Source: Salinilacustrithrix sp034522155 (lineage in GTDB: Bacteria > Actinomycetota > Acidimicrobiia > Acidimicrobiales > Salinilacustritrichaceae). Taken from it: a stretch of DNA of 64,000 bases. Both the position numbers and the translations under genes were made by a program. The stretch lies in assembly GCA_034522155.1 (NCBI GenBank), contig JAXHLP010000006.1, positions 186,001 through 250,000 of the forward strand. Direction: 5' to 3'. The notes below the pieces were generated by a model, which saw only the letters and a list, made by a program, of their open reading frames with translations, was not told where the DNA came from and searched no databases. Shown piece after piece: positions 51,147 through 60,300 of the stretch (position 1 is its first letter; every line of letters starts with the position of its first letter).

Positions 51147-51706
51147 TCAGGCGGCGGCAGCCCGCAAGCACGCGGTGCACAGGGTTTCGAGCTGCTGGAC
51201 TCCCAGATCGACGCCGGCGGCCCGGAGCCGCAGCACCGGACCGTAGGCCACGTCGTAGAGGACCAGCGGCGGACGCGGCGCGAGCCGATCGAACATGTCC
51301 GGCGACGACGCGAATGCCATGAGCTCGTCGTCTCGGGCCGGGGCTCGCTCGTGTGCTTGCTTCGCGTGCGGCGAGCTGTCGACCTGGAGGACGAACCCGG
51401 CGAGGTGGGGCGGGCGAGCGCGGCGTGCAACCCGAACCAGGCCTGGCGAAAGCGGGCCTCGGGTTCCGGTGAGTCGACCCCGGCCAGGGCCGCCTGACTC
51501 AGCTCGGCCTTGACCCCCAGATAGGCCGCGTACACCAGTTCGTCCTTCGACGCGTCGTGGAGGTAGGCCGTGCCTTTCGCCACACCGGCTTCCCCCGCCA
51601 CCGCTGCCATCGAGGTCCCGTGGAACCCCCGGCGGGCGACGAGCTGGACCAGCGCGTCGCGAACCTCCGCGGCTCGGTCGCGTGGGCCGGCGCTCGTCGG
51701 GCTCAC
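51147..51706 (-). pseudogene. TetR family regulator with a -1 frameshift
   Basis: From GTG 51706 (GTGA overlap with the SDR stop) the product begins SPTSAGPRDRAAEVRDALVQLVARRGFHGTSMAAVAGEAGVAKGTAYLH, a good TetR HTH. At the G/C run near 51404-51413 the frame turns into low-complexity Ser/Arg. Shifting by one base restores a typical C-terminus (HLAGFVLQVDSSPHAKQA, then PPLVLYDVAYGPVLRLRAAG) ending at a TGA at 51147-51149. Either one base was lost in the genome or it is a sequencing error. If repaired, the protein is about 186 aa. It lies downstream of and coupled to the SDR gene. Confidence 0.8.
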
Positions 51707-52662
51707 GGCGCGAGGGCCGCCCTGGCTGCGTCGACGTCGAGCGTCACGCCCGTTTCGCGCTCGGAGACCTGCCACAGCGTGGCGATGTTGCGGTTCATCC
51801 GGAACCTGCGCAGGATCGGCCGCCGTACTGCGGGCCCGTTGCTGGCGAAGAGCGGGGCGTACAGCTCGCCACCCGATGCGGTCGGGTCGGTGGCCGCCCG
51901 GAGCTGCATGCGGGCACCTCCGGCGGCATCCATGCCGGCGTACCTTGCCATCGGCTCGGAGATGGCGCCGATGATGCCGCCGCCGCCCTCGGCGTTGGTG
52001 TGGGACTGCAGGTCGGTGTTGCTCAGCCCGGGGTGGGCGACGACGCTGGCCACCCCCACGCCGGCGCGCTCGAATGCACGCTGCAGCCCGAGGCCGAAGT
52101 CGTAGTTCGACAATTTGGCCTGCCCGTAGGCGCCCCAGGCGTTGTACTTGCCGCGCAAGTGCGGGTTCTTCGGATCGACCGAGGTACCGGTGAACCGGGC
52201 CACGCTCGTGACGGTGACGACGCGGGGCTTGCGGCCCTCGGCGTCCGAGCGCAACAGGCAGGGAAGCAGCTTCGCGGTGAGGGTCCAGTGACCCAGGTGG
52301 TTCACGCCGAACTGCATCTCGTAGCCGTCGTCGGTGTGGCGCTCGGGCATCGCCATCACGCCCGCGTTGTTGACGAGCAGGTCGATCCTCGGGTGGGCGC
52401 GTCGGATGGTCTCCGCCGCCCGCTTGATCGAGTCCTGGCTGCCGAGATCGAGCGGTGTGAGCTCGACCGACGCGTCGGGGTGGGTCGACCGGATGCGGTC
52501 CTCGGCGGCGGCTGCCTTCTCCTGGTTGCGGACCGCCATCACCACGTGGGCGCCCTTGCCGGCCAGGGCCTCGGCGGTCTCGAGGCCGAGGCCGCCGTTG
52601 GCGCCGGTGACGACGGCGACGCGGCCGGACTGATCGGGGATGTCGTCGATGGACCAGGACAT
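51703..52662 (-). CDS. Short-chain dehydrogenase/reductase (WWOX/retinol dehydrogenase-like)
   Basis: The 319-aa product has the cofactor motif VVTGANGGLGLETAEALAGKGA (about residues 17-38), an Arg after the second strand (MAVRN) suggesting NADP(H), LLVNNAGVM, and the catalytic Ser/Tyr/Lys with YGQAKLSNYDF. It reduces a carbonyl of an unknown substrate. ATG 52662 is chosen over 52719 because GGAGGAG is well placed before it. Its stop overlaps the tetR start by 4 nt, so SDR, tetR and the MBL remnant formed one operon. Confidence 0.9.
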   Translation of the reverse strand: MSWSIDDIPDQSGRVAVVTGANGGLGLETAEALAGKGAHVVMAVRNQEKAAAAEDRIRSTHPDASVELTPLDLGSQDSIKRAAETIRRAHPRIDLLVNNAGVMAMPERHTDDGYEMQFGVNHLGHWTLTAKLLPCLLRSDAEGRKPRVVTVTSVARFTGTSVDPKNPHLRGKYNAWGAYGQAKLSNYDFGLGLQRAFERAGVGVASVVAHPGLSNTDLQSHTNAEGGGGIIGAISEPMARYAGMDAAGGARMQLRAATDPTASGGELYAPLFASNGPAVRRPILRRFRMNRNIATLWQVSERETGVTLDVDAARAALAP

Positions 52663-52690
52663 GGGCGCTCCTCCGGGATCGGATCCAGTT

Positions 52691-55399
52691 CTACCCGGTG
52701 TTGCGGAGACCCGCGGCAATGCCGTTCACGGTGAGCAGGAGCGCCCGGCGCCGGGTGTTGTCGGGCGCGGACGCCGCCCGGCTGCGCCGGAGCAGCTCGA
52801 CCTGGAGGTGGTGGAGGGGCTTGAGGTACTGGTCCCGCACGTCGAGGGTGCGGGCCAGCACCGCGTCGTGCTCGAGCAGGGCCGACGTGGCGAGCGTGCG
52901 CTTGACCTCGGCGACGGTGCGGTCGTACTCGTCACGGATGCGATCGAAGACGTGGTGGTGGTCGGGTGCCACCAACGCGTCGACGTAGCGCTCGGCGATC
53001 CCGAGGTCGGTCTTGGTCAGGACCATCTCGGCGTTCGAGAGGAAGGTGGCGAAGAAGTGCCAGCGCTCGGCCATGGTCGCCAGCAGGTCGCCGTGGCCGG
53101 CCGCGCGTGCTGCTGCGAGCCCCGCGCCGACGCCGAACCACCCGGGCACGTTCTGGCGGCTCTGGGTCCAGCCGAACACCCAGGGGATCGCCCGCAGGTC
53201 GTCGAGGCTCCGGTCGGTCTCGTCGCCGCCGGACCGCCGGGCCGGGCGGGAGCCGATGTTGAGCGCGCCGAGCTCGTCGACCGGTGTGGAGGTCTGGAAG
53301 TACGGCACGAGCGACGGATCGTCGATGAGCGACAGATAGGCCTCGTTGGCCGCTCGCGACACCGTCTCCATCACGCCGTCCCACTCCTCGAGCTCGGCGT
53401 CGGACTGGCGTGATTCGGTGTGCAGCAGCGTGGCCCGCACGGTGGCGTCGAGCGTGAGCGCGAGGTTCCGGCGGGCGAGCGCCGTGGTGCCGTACTTGTC
53501 GGAGAGGACCTCACCCTGCTCGGTGATCTTGATGGCCCCGTCCAGCACCCGGTACGGCTGGGCGAGGATCGCCGCGGGCGTCGACCCACCACCCCGACCG
53601 ACGGTGCCGCCCCGGCCGTGGAACAGGCGGAGCCGGACACCGTGCTTCTCGGCCACGTCGCGCAGGGCGCGCATGGCCCGGTGGATCTCCCACAGCGACG
53701 TCGTCGTGCCGCCGACCTTGTTGGAGTCGGAGTAGCCCAGCATCACCTCCTGCTCGCCACCGCGCGCGTCGACCACCTTCCGGTACGCGGGCACCGACAG
53801 GAGACGATCGAGGATCGGGCCGGCGTCACGCAGCTCGTCGATCGTCTCGAGCAGCGGCACGAATCCGATCCGTGCCGTTCCGGCCGCGAGGTCGATCAGG
53901 CCGGCGTCGGCCGCGAGCACGACGGGCGCGAGCACGTCGTCGGCGTCGCGGGACATCGAGACGATGTAGCTCTCGATCGTCCCTTCGCCGTAGCGGTCGA
54001 GGGCGATGCGGATGTGGTCGAACAGGTCCCGGGTCCGGGCCCTGGGTTCGTCGAGCGGCACGCCGGCCGGCGCCAGCGGTCGGCCCGAGGCGAGGACGTC
54101 GGCGAGCAGCGTTGTGCGCTCCGATGCACCGAGGTGCGCGTACGGGCGGGGCAGGCTCTCGATACGGTCGAACAGATCGGCGAGCAGGTCGTGGTGGACG
54201 CTCGCGTTCTCGCGGACGTCGAGGGTGGCCATCGTGAACCCGAACACCGCGGCGGCTCGGATGACCCGGTCGAGGGGACCGTGCACGATCCGCTCGCCCC
54301 GAGCCGCGAGCAGCGACCGACGCAGGATCATGAGATCGTCGAGGTAGTCGTCCGCGCTGCGGTAGCGCCGTGCCTCGGCCGGCCGGCCGGTGCCCTCGGC
54401 GCGGGCCGCGGTCAGCTCCAGGCGGCGCTTGATGAACGACAGCGCCAACCGGTATGGCTCCTCGGCGTTCAGCTCGCCGTAGCGCTCGACGGTCTCGGGC
54501 ATGAGCTCGGCACCGCGCTCGAGGAACATTCGGAGCTCGTCGGACGGATCAGCGATGCGCGACGAGATGGACAGTTCGGCGATGAGCACGTCGATGCCGT
54601 CGAGCTGGTGCTCGAGGGCACGTCGGTGCGACAGCGCGAGCACGTCGAGCGTCACCTGCGGCGTGACGTACGGGTTGCCGTCGCGATCGCCGCCGACCCA
54701 GGAGCCGAACCGCAGCGGCCGGAGGCGAGGATCGGGGTCGATGCCACGGGCGTGGAGCGCGGTCACGATGTCCTCGAGCAGCGCCGGGACGACGTCGTCC
54801 CACAGATCGTCCAGCACCGACAGGACGGTGTTGGCCTCGTCCATGGGCGTCGGTCGGGTGACACGGAGCTCGTTGGTCTGCCACAGCAGGTCGATGATCT
54901 CGGACACGTGCCGGTCGACCCGTGCCAGGTCGGTGTCCTCGTTGCGGGGGTCGGCCCGGCGTTCGAGCAGGTCGGCGAGCTGGTGCCGCTTGTGGATCAC
55001 GGACCGGCGGGTGGCCTCGGTGGGGTGCGCGGTGAAGACCGGCCGGATGTCGAGGCGGGGGAGGAGGGCCTCGAGGTCGTCGGCGTCGACCTCGTCGAGG
55101 ATCGATGAGTCGGGGGTGGGCTCGGTCGAGCTCACGACCTCGGGCCGGTGGACCTGCTCGGCGATGTTGGCCAGATGGAAGTACGAGTTGAACGCCCGGA
55201 CCAACCTGATGGTGGTCACGAGGTCGAGGTCGGCCAGCCGGTCGGCCAGGGCCTCGTCGTTGTCGGCCCGGGCGCGCACGTCCTCGACGAGGTCGAGGAA
55301 GTCGTGGCCGACCTGGGTGCGCAGCGTGCCGCCGAGCTGCTCGCCCAGCCGCCGGATGTCGTCGCGCAGTGCCTGGTCACGGGGTTCGTCTCGGGCCAT
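52691..55399 (-). CDS. ppc: Phosphoenolpyruvate carboxylase
   Basis: The 902-aa product is a complete PEPC. Motifs in order are VFTAHPTEATRRS with the catalytic His, GSWVGGDRDGNPYVT, FGFTMATLDVRENA, VMLGYSDSNKVGG, LFHGRGGTVGRGGG (glycine loop), ALNIGSRPARR and the C-terminal RALLLTVNGIAAGLRNTG ending in the near-invariant NTG. It carboxylates PEP to oxaloacetate with bicarbonate, feeding the TCA cycle and the citrate synthase reaction. ATG 55399 (MARDEPRDQ) has CACGAT 6 nt upstream. The SDR gene follows 28 nt downstream but has its own strong ribosome-binding site. Confidence 0.97.
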   Translation of the reverse strand: MARDEPRDQALRDDIRRLGEQLGGTLRTQVGHDFLDLVEDVRARADNDEALADRLADLDLVTTIRLVRAFNSYFHLANIAEQVHRPEVVSSTEPTPDSSILDEVDADDLEALLPRLDIRPVFTAHPTEATRRSVIHKRHQLADLLERRADPRNEDTDLARVDRHVSEIIDLLWQTNELRVTRPTPMDEANTVLSVLDDLWDDVVPALLEDIVTALHARGIDPDPRLRPLRFGSWVGGDRDGNPYVTPQVTLDVLALSHRRALEHQLDGIDVLIAELSISSRIADPSDELRMFLERGAELMPETVERYGELNAEEPYRLALSFIKRRLELTAARAEGTGRPAEARRYRSADDYLDDLMILRRSLLAARGERIVHGPLDRVIRAAAVFGFTMATLDVRENASVHHDLLADLFDRIESLPRPYAHLGASERTTLLADVLASGRPLAPAGVPLDEPRARTRDLFDHIRIALDRYGEGTIESYIVSMSRDADDVLAPVVLAADAGLIDLAAGTARIGFVPLLETIDELRDAGPILDRLLSVPAYRKVVDARGGEQEVMLGYSDSNKVGGTTTSLWEIHRAMRALRDVAEKHGVRLRLFHGRGGTVGRGGGSTPAAILAQPYRVLDGAIKITEQGEVLSDKYGTTALARRNLALTLDATVRATLLHTESRQSDAELEEWDGVMETVSRAANEAYLSLIDDPSLVPYFQTSTPVDELGALNIGSRPARRSGGDETDRSLDDLRAIPWVFGWTQSRQNVPGWFGVGAGLAAARAAGHGDLLATMAERWHFFATFLSNAEMVLTKTDLGIAERYVDALVAPDHHHVFDRIRDEYDRTVAEVKRTLATSALLEHDAVLARTLDVRDQYLKPLHHLQVELLRRSRAASAPDNTRRRALLLTVNGIAAGLRNTG

Positions 55400-55574
55400 G
55401 GCTCCATCGTGCCCGCACAGGTCGACCTGGCGTCGCCGGCGCGTGAAGAGTTCGCGAACCTTGTTCACGGCGCGCCCGACCGAGCGATTCGCCTCCCGCG
55501 ACAAGGAACGATGGCCACGATCGGTCGTCGGTCGTCGGTCGGCGGTCGCCGAGCTGCCGTGGGCCCGCCGATCG

Positions 55575-55895
55575 TCAGGGGCGGGGCGGGCCGGACTCGT
55601 GCCAGGCGCGGAGCGCCTCGAACGGATACAGGCCCGTCTGGTGGCCGTCGTTCCAGGTGATCTGGAGGGCGTAGGCGCCGTGGAGCTTGGCGTCGGTGAT
55701 GCGCAGCGGCTGGGGCGCGCCGGGCCGGGGCCAGCCCTCCTCCCCCTGCTCACGCAGCGTGCGGCAGGTCGCGCACGGGCAGCCCAGGCGCAGGTCCATC
55801 AGGTTGATCTCGACCACCTCGTCGTCGGCGAAGGTGACCTTGAGACCCTTGTCGCGCTCGACCTCGAGGTCCACGGGTGTGTCGCGGTCGCCCAC
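55575..55895 (-). CDS. DUF971 (GBBH-like N-terminal) family protein
   Basis: The 106-aa product matches DUF971/PF06155: LKVTFADDEVVEINLMDLRLGCPCATCRTL, with the CPCATC cluster that binds zinc in gamma-butyrobetaine hydroxylase N-terminal domains, followed by ITDAKLHGAYALQITWNDGHQTGLYPFEAL. Stand-alone proteins of this kind have been linked to Fe-S cluster maintenance, but the function here is unknown. GTG 55895 lies 6 nt after the PPOX stop, so the two form an operon. Confidence 0.87.
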   Translation of the reverse strand: MGDRDTPVDLEVERDKGLKVTFADDEVVEINLMDLRLGCPCATCRTLREQGEEGWPRPGAPQPLRITDAKLHGAYALQITWNDGHQTGLYPFEALRAWHESGPPRP

Positions 55896-55901
55896 AGCTG
55901 C

Positions 55902-56297
55902 TCAGCCGCGCCCGAGGACGCGGTCGACGGCGATCTCGATGACGGCGCGGTCGGGGCGGTCCTTGGGCTCGCGGTAGCGCTCGGCGTAGCGGGTGGTGCC
56001 TTCCCGGCAGCCGTCCGGATCGGTCACCAGTCGCGCCGGTCCCTCCATGCTCAACCACCGACCACCGTCGACCTGGGACACCACGGCCCGCGAGCCGGGC
56101 GAGGCCGCCACGTTGCGGGCCTTCTTCGACGCATCCCAGGTGATGACGCGGGCGATGCGCTGGTCGTCGTCCCAGGTGAACCCCACGGCCACCACGTGGG
56201 GCGAACCGTCGGGTCGGAGTGTGGTCAATGTGGCGAGGTGACGTTCTCGTAGGAAGTCGAGCACCTCGTCGGGAAGGTTCTCGGGGTCGAGGGCCAC
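55902..56297 (-). CDS. PPOX-class (F420- or flavin-dependent) oxidoreductase
   Basis: The 131-aa protein has the split-barrel fold: VLDFLRERHLATLTTLRPDGSPHVVAVGFTWDDD, then VITWDASKKARNVAASPGSRAVVSQVDGGRWLSMEGPA and a C-terminal YREPKDRPDRAVIEIAVDRV. It is the length and pattern of F420-dependent PPOX enzymes (pyridoxamine-phosphate-oxidase superfamily) common in actinobacteria, which reduce biliverdin or unknown enones. GTG 56297 has CAGGCT 7 nt upstream. It precedes the DUF971 gene. Confidence 0.87.
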   Translation of the reverse strand: MALDPENLPDEVLDFLRERHLATLTTLRPDGSPHVVAVGFTWDDDQRIARVITWDASKKARNVAASPGSRAVVSQVDGGRWLSMEGPARLVTDPDGCREGTTRYAERYREPKDRPDRAVIEIAVDRVLGRG

Positions 56298-56369
56298 GCC
56301 GCCGAGCCTGGCAGACCGATCGCGGGACTACTCGGTCGCGCTGGCGGCGGCCCGACATGAACCGGAGTA

Positions 56370-57125
56370 TCAGTGGTCGCCGAATCGCTTCATGCGGTCG
56401 AGGACCCGCTCCTGGGTCGGGTCGGTCATCTCGTCGACGATCTGGCCGTCGTCGAGGAACAGGACCCGCTGCGCGTACGAGGCCGCCATCGGGTCGTGGG
56501 TCACCATCACGACCGTCTGTCCGAGGTCGTCGACGGCGCCGCGCATGAAGCTGAGGATCTCCCCGGATGTCGACGAGTCGAGGTTGCCGGTCGGCTCGTC
56601 GGCGAACACGATCTCCGGCCGGCTCGCGAGGGCGCGCGCGACGGCGACCCGCTGCTGCTGGCCGCCGGACAGCTCCGACGGGCGGTGGTCGAGGCGGTCG
56701 GCGAGTCCCACCGACTCGATGACCCGGTCGACCCAGTCCTGGTCGGCGCGCCGGCCGGCGAGGCGGATCGGCAGGGTCATGTTCTCCCCGGCGCTGAGCG
56801 TGGGGATCAGGTTGAAGGCCTGGAAGACGAATCCGATCCGGTCCCGGCGCAGCCGCGTCAGGTCGCTGTCCTTGAGCGTCGTGATGTCGGTGTCACCGAC
56901 GAACACCTGCCCGCTGGTGAGCGAGTCGAGGCCGGCGACGCAGTGCATGAGCGTCGACTTGCCCGACCCCGACGGTCCCATGATGGCCGTGAACCGGCCG
57001 TCCTCGAATGCGACGTCCACGTGGTCGAGCGCGGTGACCGCGGTGGAACCGGACCCGTAGGTCTTGACTGCCGCGACGGTTCGGGCGGCCGCCGTGGGCG
57101 ACGCGACAGGGGAGGGAGTGCTCAT
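56370..57125 (-). CDS. ABC transporter ATP-binding protein (MacB/LolD type), no adjacent permease
   Basis: The 251-aa ATPase has Walker A MGPSGSGKSTLMHCVAG, a Q-loop FVFQAFNLIPTLSAGENM, signature LSGGQQQRVAVARALA, Walker B IVFADEPTGNLD and the switch VMVTHD. This is the MacB/LolD/FtsE-like group that works with FtsX-type permeases. On the minus strand the next gene is PPOX, 72 nt away, and no permease is present on either side, so it is an orphan ATPase in this window. TACCGT lies 8 nt before the ATG at 57125. Confidence 0.92.
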   Translation of the reverse strand: MSTPSPVASPTAAARTVAAVKTYGSGSTAVTALDHVDVAFEDGRFTAIMGPSGSGKSTLMHCVAGLDSLTSGQVFVGDTDITTLKDSDLTRLRRDRIGFVFQAFNLIPTLSAGENMTLPIRLAGRRADQDWVDRVIESVGLADRLDHRPSELSGGQQQRVAVARALASRPEIVFADEPTGNLDSSTSGEILSFMRGAVDDLGQTVVMVTHDPMAASYAQRVLFLDDGQIVDEMTDPTQERVLDRMKRFGDH

Positions 57126-57133
57126 GCGCCGTC

Positions 57134-57139
57134 ACGGTA
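57134..57139 (-). promoter_or_regulatory. -10 box of the ABC ATPase gene
   Basis: TACCGT on the minus strand, 8 nt before the ATG. Confidence 0.4.
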
Positions 57140-57232
57140 CGTCGTCGCCACCGTCCGGCATGGCAGGGATCTCCCCGACGAGAACGCAACCCAGCGCGCA
57201 CAACCCAGGGGGCCTGAGAGCCGTGCCCGTAA

Positions 57233-57371
57233 GGAGCCGAGCGGATAGGGGCAAGCGAAGCGCGCCTACCCGGCCGGCTCCGGGGCCCGAGCGGCCCGCT
57301 GCGACGAAGGAGCAGCAAGAGCGGGAAGCACGGGGACCTGCGATAATCGCCCTTTCCGCGCAGGTCCTAAG
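57233..57371 (-). repeat. 139-bp dispersed repeat, copy F (inverted relative to copy E)
   Basis: It is the reverse-complement match of 45630-45768. On the plus strand GGACCTGCG (57334-57342) pairs with CGCAGGTCC (57359-57367) across 16 nt, and the element ends one base before the ATG of the cyclase gene. It therefore forms the immediate 5' flank of that gene, and its hairpin could lie in the leader RNA or overlap the promoter. Confidence 0.75.
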
Positions 57372-60300
57372 ATGGATCCCGTGGTGTGCCCACAGTGCAG
57401 AACCGACGTGCCTTCCGAGGCGCGGTTCTGTCCGTCCTGTGGCCACGAGCTCGTCGTGGTCGGCGATCAGCGGCGCATCGCGACCGTGCTGTTCGCCGAT
57501 CTGGTCGGCTTCACCTCGCTCTCCGAGCACCTCGACCCCGAGCAGGTCAAAGCGCTGGTCGACCGGTGTTTCGAACGGTTGGCGGCCGACATCGAGTCGT
57601 TCGGCGGCCGGGTCGACAAGGTCGTGGGCGATGCCATCGTCGCGCTGTTCGGCGCCCCCATCGCGCACGAGGACGACGCTGAGCGGGCCGTCCGTGCCGG
57701 GCTGCGCATGCAGCAGACCATCGGCGCCGTCGCGGGCGAGGTCGACCACCCGGTGCAGATCCGCGTCGGCGTCAACACCGGGGAGGTCCTCGTCGGTGCG
57801 GTGCGCGCCGGTCGTGAGTACACGGCGATGGGCGACGTCGTGAACACCGCCAGCCGGCTTCAGGCCGCCGCCGAGCCGGGCACCGTGCTCGTCGGGCCCA
57901 CGACGCACGCCACCACCCGCTCCGTCGTCGCCTACGACTCGATCGACCCGGTCCACGCCAAGGGCAAGGAGCTGCCGGTCGAGGCCTGGGTCGCCCGCGA
58001 GGCGATCGTGCCGCCGGGGCACCGTCCCCGCCGGGTCCACGTGCCCATCGTCGGCCGCGACACCGAGCTGTCGCTGCTCACCAGTGTGAGCGCAACCGCC
58101 ATCGACCGGTCGCGGGCCGCGCTGCTGATCGTCCACGGTGAGGCGGGCATGGGCAAGTCCCGCCTGGCCGAGGAGGCGTTCCGCTTCGCCGAGCACGATT
58201 TGGGCGCGCTGGTGCTCGAGGGGCGGTGCGTGCCCTACGGCGAGGCCAACGTCTGGTGGCCGGTGGCCGATGCCATCCGCTCCGCCGCGGGGGTCGACTC
58301 GTCGACGCCCACACCCGAGGTCGACGACAAGCTCCGCCGGATCTCGTCCCGGGCGTTGCACGAATCGAACCGCATCGACGAGCTCGATCGGGTCGTGACC
58401 GGCCTCCACCACCTGCTGGGCAACGAGAGCAGCCTCCGGGGCATCGACGTGGCCCGCGCCCGCGACGAGGCGATCCGTTCCGTGGTCGCGCTCGCCGAGG
58501 GCTACACGCACCGCCAGCCGGTGATGGTGGTGCTGTCCGACCTCCACTGGGCCGACCAAGAGGTGCTCGACCTGGTCGACACGCTCCTGGCCCGGCTCGC
58601 CCGCCGGCCGTTCGTGCTGCTGGCCACCGCACGTCGTGCGCTCGGCGAGCGCTGGAACCCTTCACCCGAGGCTGCCAACAGCGTCGTGCTCCACCTCGAC
58701 CCGCTCGATGCCGAGGCGAGCCGCCGCCTGCTCCACATGCTCACCGAGGGGGAGATGCACCCCTCGCTGGCAGCGATGCTCGTCGACCGGGCGGGCGGCA
58801 ACCCGTTCTACCTCGAGGAGCTCGTCGCCCTCGTCGGCGAGGCCGGCGTCGGCACCGTCGACCAGCTGCTCGCCACCGAGGCCGGCGAGCTGCCGGATAC
58901 CCTCCGCGGGCTCGTTGCCGCGAGGCTCGACGCACTCCCGCCGACCGACCGCACCGTCCTCGACGACGCCGCCGTGCTCGGGCGTCGCAGCAAGATCGCG
59001 GCCCTGGCGACGATGGCCGACGTGAAGCGGGGGATCGATGCCGAGACGGCTCGGGCCCACATCGAGAACCTCGCCGCTCGCGAGTTTCTCGTGCTCGACG
59101 GCGACACCTACGCGTTCCGGTCCGAGGTCATCCGCGAGGTGGCGTACTCGACGCTCACCAAGGCCGACCGAGCCCGCGCCCACGCGGGAATCGCCCACTG
59201 GATCGAGGAGAACGAGGACAGCTCGCACGAGCACACCGTCGACCAGATCGCCAACCACTACGCGGCGGCGGCCGAGCTCGTGGCCGACGTCGGGCGCATC
59301 TCCAGCGTTCCCGACGACGTCGCCGACCGGGCGGTGACCTGGTTGACCCGTGCGGCGCGGCGAGCCGACGGCGACTTCATCCCGGCCGCGACCGCCGCCC
59401 TCGCCGGCCGTGCGCTCGACCTGCTCCCCGACGACGACCCTCGCCGAGGCGAGCTGCTCCGTCTCCGCGCCGACGCGCGTGTCGACCGGTACGAGCTCGA
59501 CGGCGCCGAGGACGATGCCCTGGCAGCCCTCGAGCTCGCGTCGGCAGCGGGCGACCAGATCGCCGTGGCCCGGGTCCAGCTCGTCCTCGGCGAGGTCCAG
59601 CAGCACCGCGGCGACGCCGAGGGATCGGTGGCCGTCCTCGACGACGCCCGCCGGCGGTTCCACGACGCCGGCGATTCTGCCGGCGAGGCCGTGGCACTTC
59701 GTCAGATCGGGATGACCAAGATCTTCGCCGGCGACTTCCCCGGCGCCGACGCGGCCCTGCTCGACGCCCTCGCGCGCTTCGAGGAGCTGGGCGACGCCCG
59801 CAACCGGGCGTGGGCCCACCAGAACCTGTCGTGGTCCGCCTATGTCTCCGGGCGCGTCGACGAGGCCGAGGAGCGCGTGGTCGAGGCGATGCAGACCTTC
59901 CAGGAGCTGGGCGATCCTGGCGGACTGACGTGGTCGCGCGGGCTGCTCGCCTGGGTCCGGTTCCACCAGGGCCACAACGAGGAGGCTCTCGAGCTGGCAT
60001 CGGCCGTCGGGGCCGACGCCCGCGAGCGTGGTGAGCTGTGGGGCGAGGCGATGATGGTCGTCCTCACCGGTGCCATCTCCCTGTGGGCGGGCCGGACCGA
60101 CGAGGCCGTTGCCACGCTGCGACGGGCCGCGGGGCTGTTCGAGCGGATCGACGACCAGTTCGGCGCCATCCAGGCACGGTGCGGGCTCGCCCGGGCACTG
60201 GTCATGACCGGTGCCATCGACCGTGGTCTCGACGAGCTCCGCGACCTGCGGGCCTCCCATCCCGAGACCGCCGACCAGGTGTTGGGCTTCGAGCGGATCA

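Noticed and set aside
45786..57125. Genomic island bounded by the inverted 139-bp repeats
   Set aside because: The interval includes core genes such as phosphoenolpyruvate carboxylase; no integrase, tRNA end or composition shift was seen. Inversion is more plausible than insertion.
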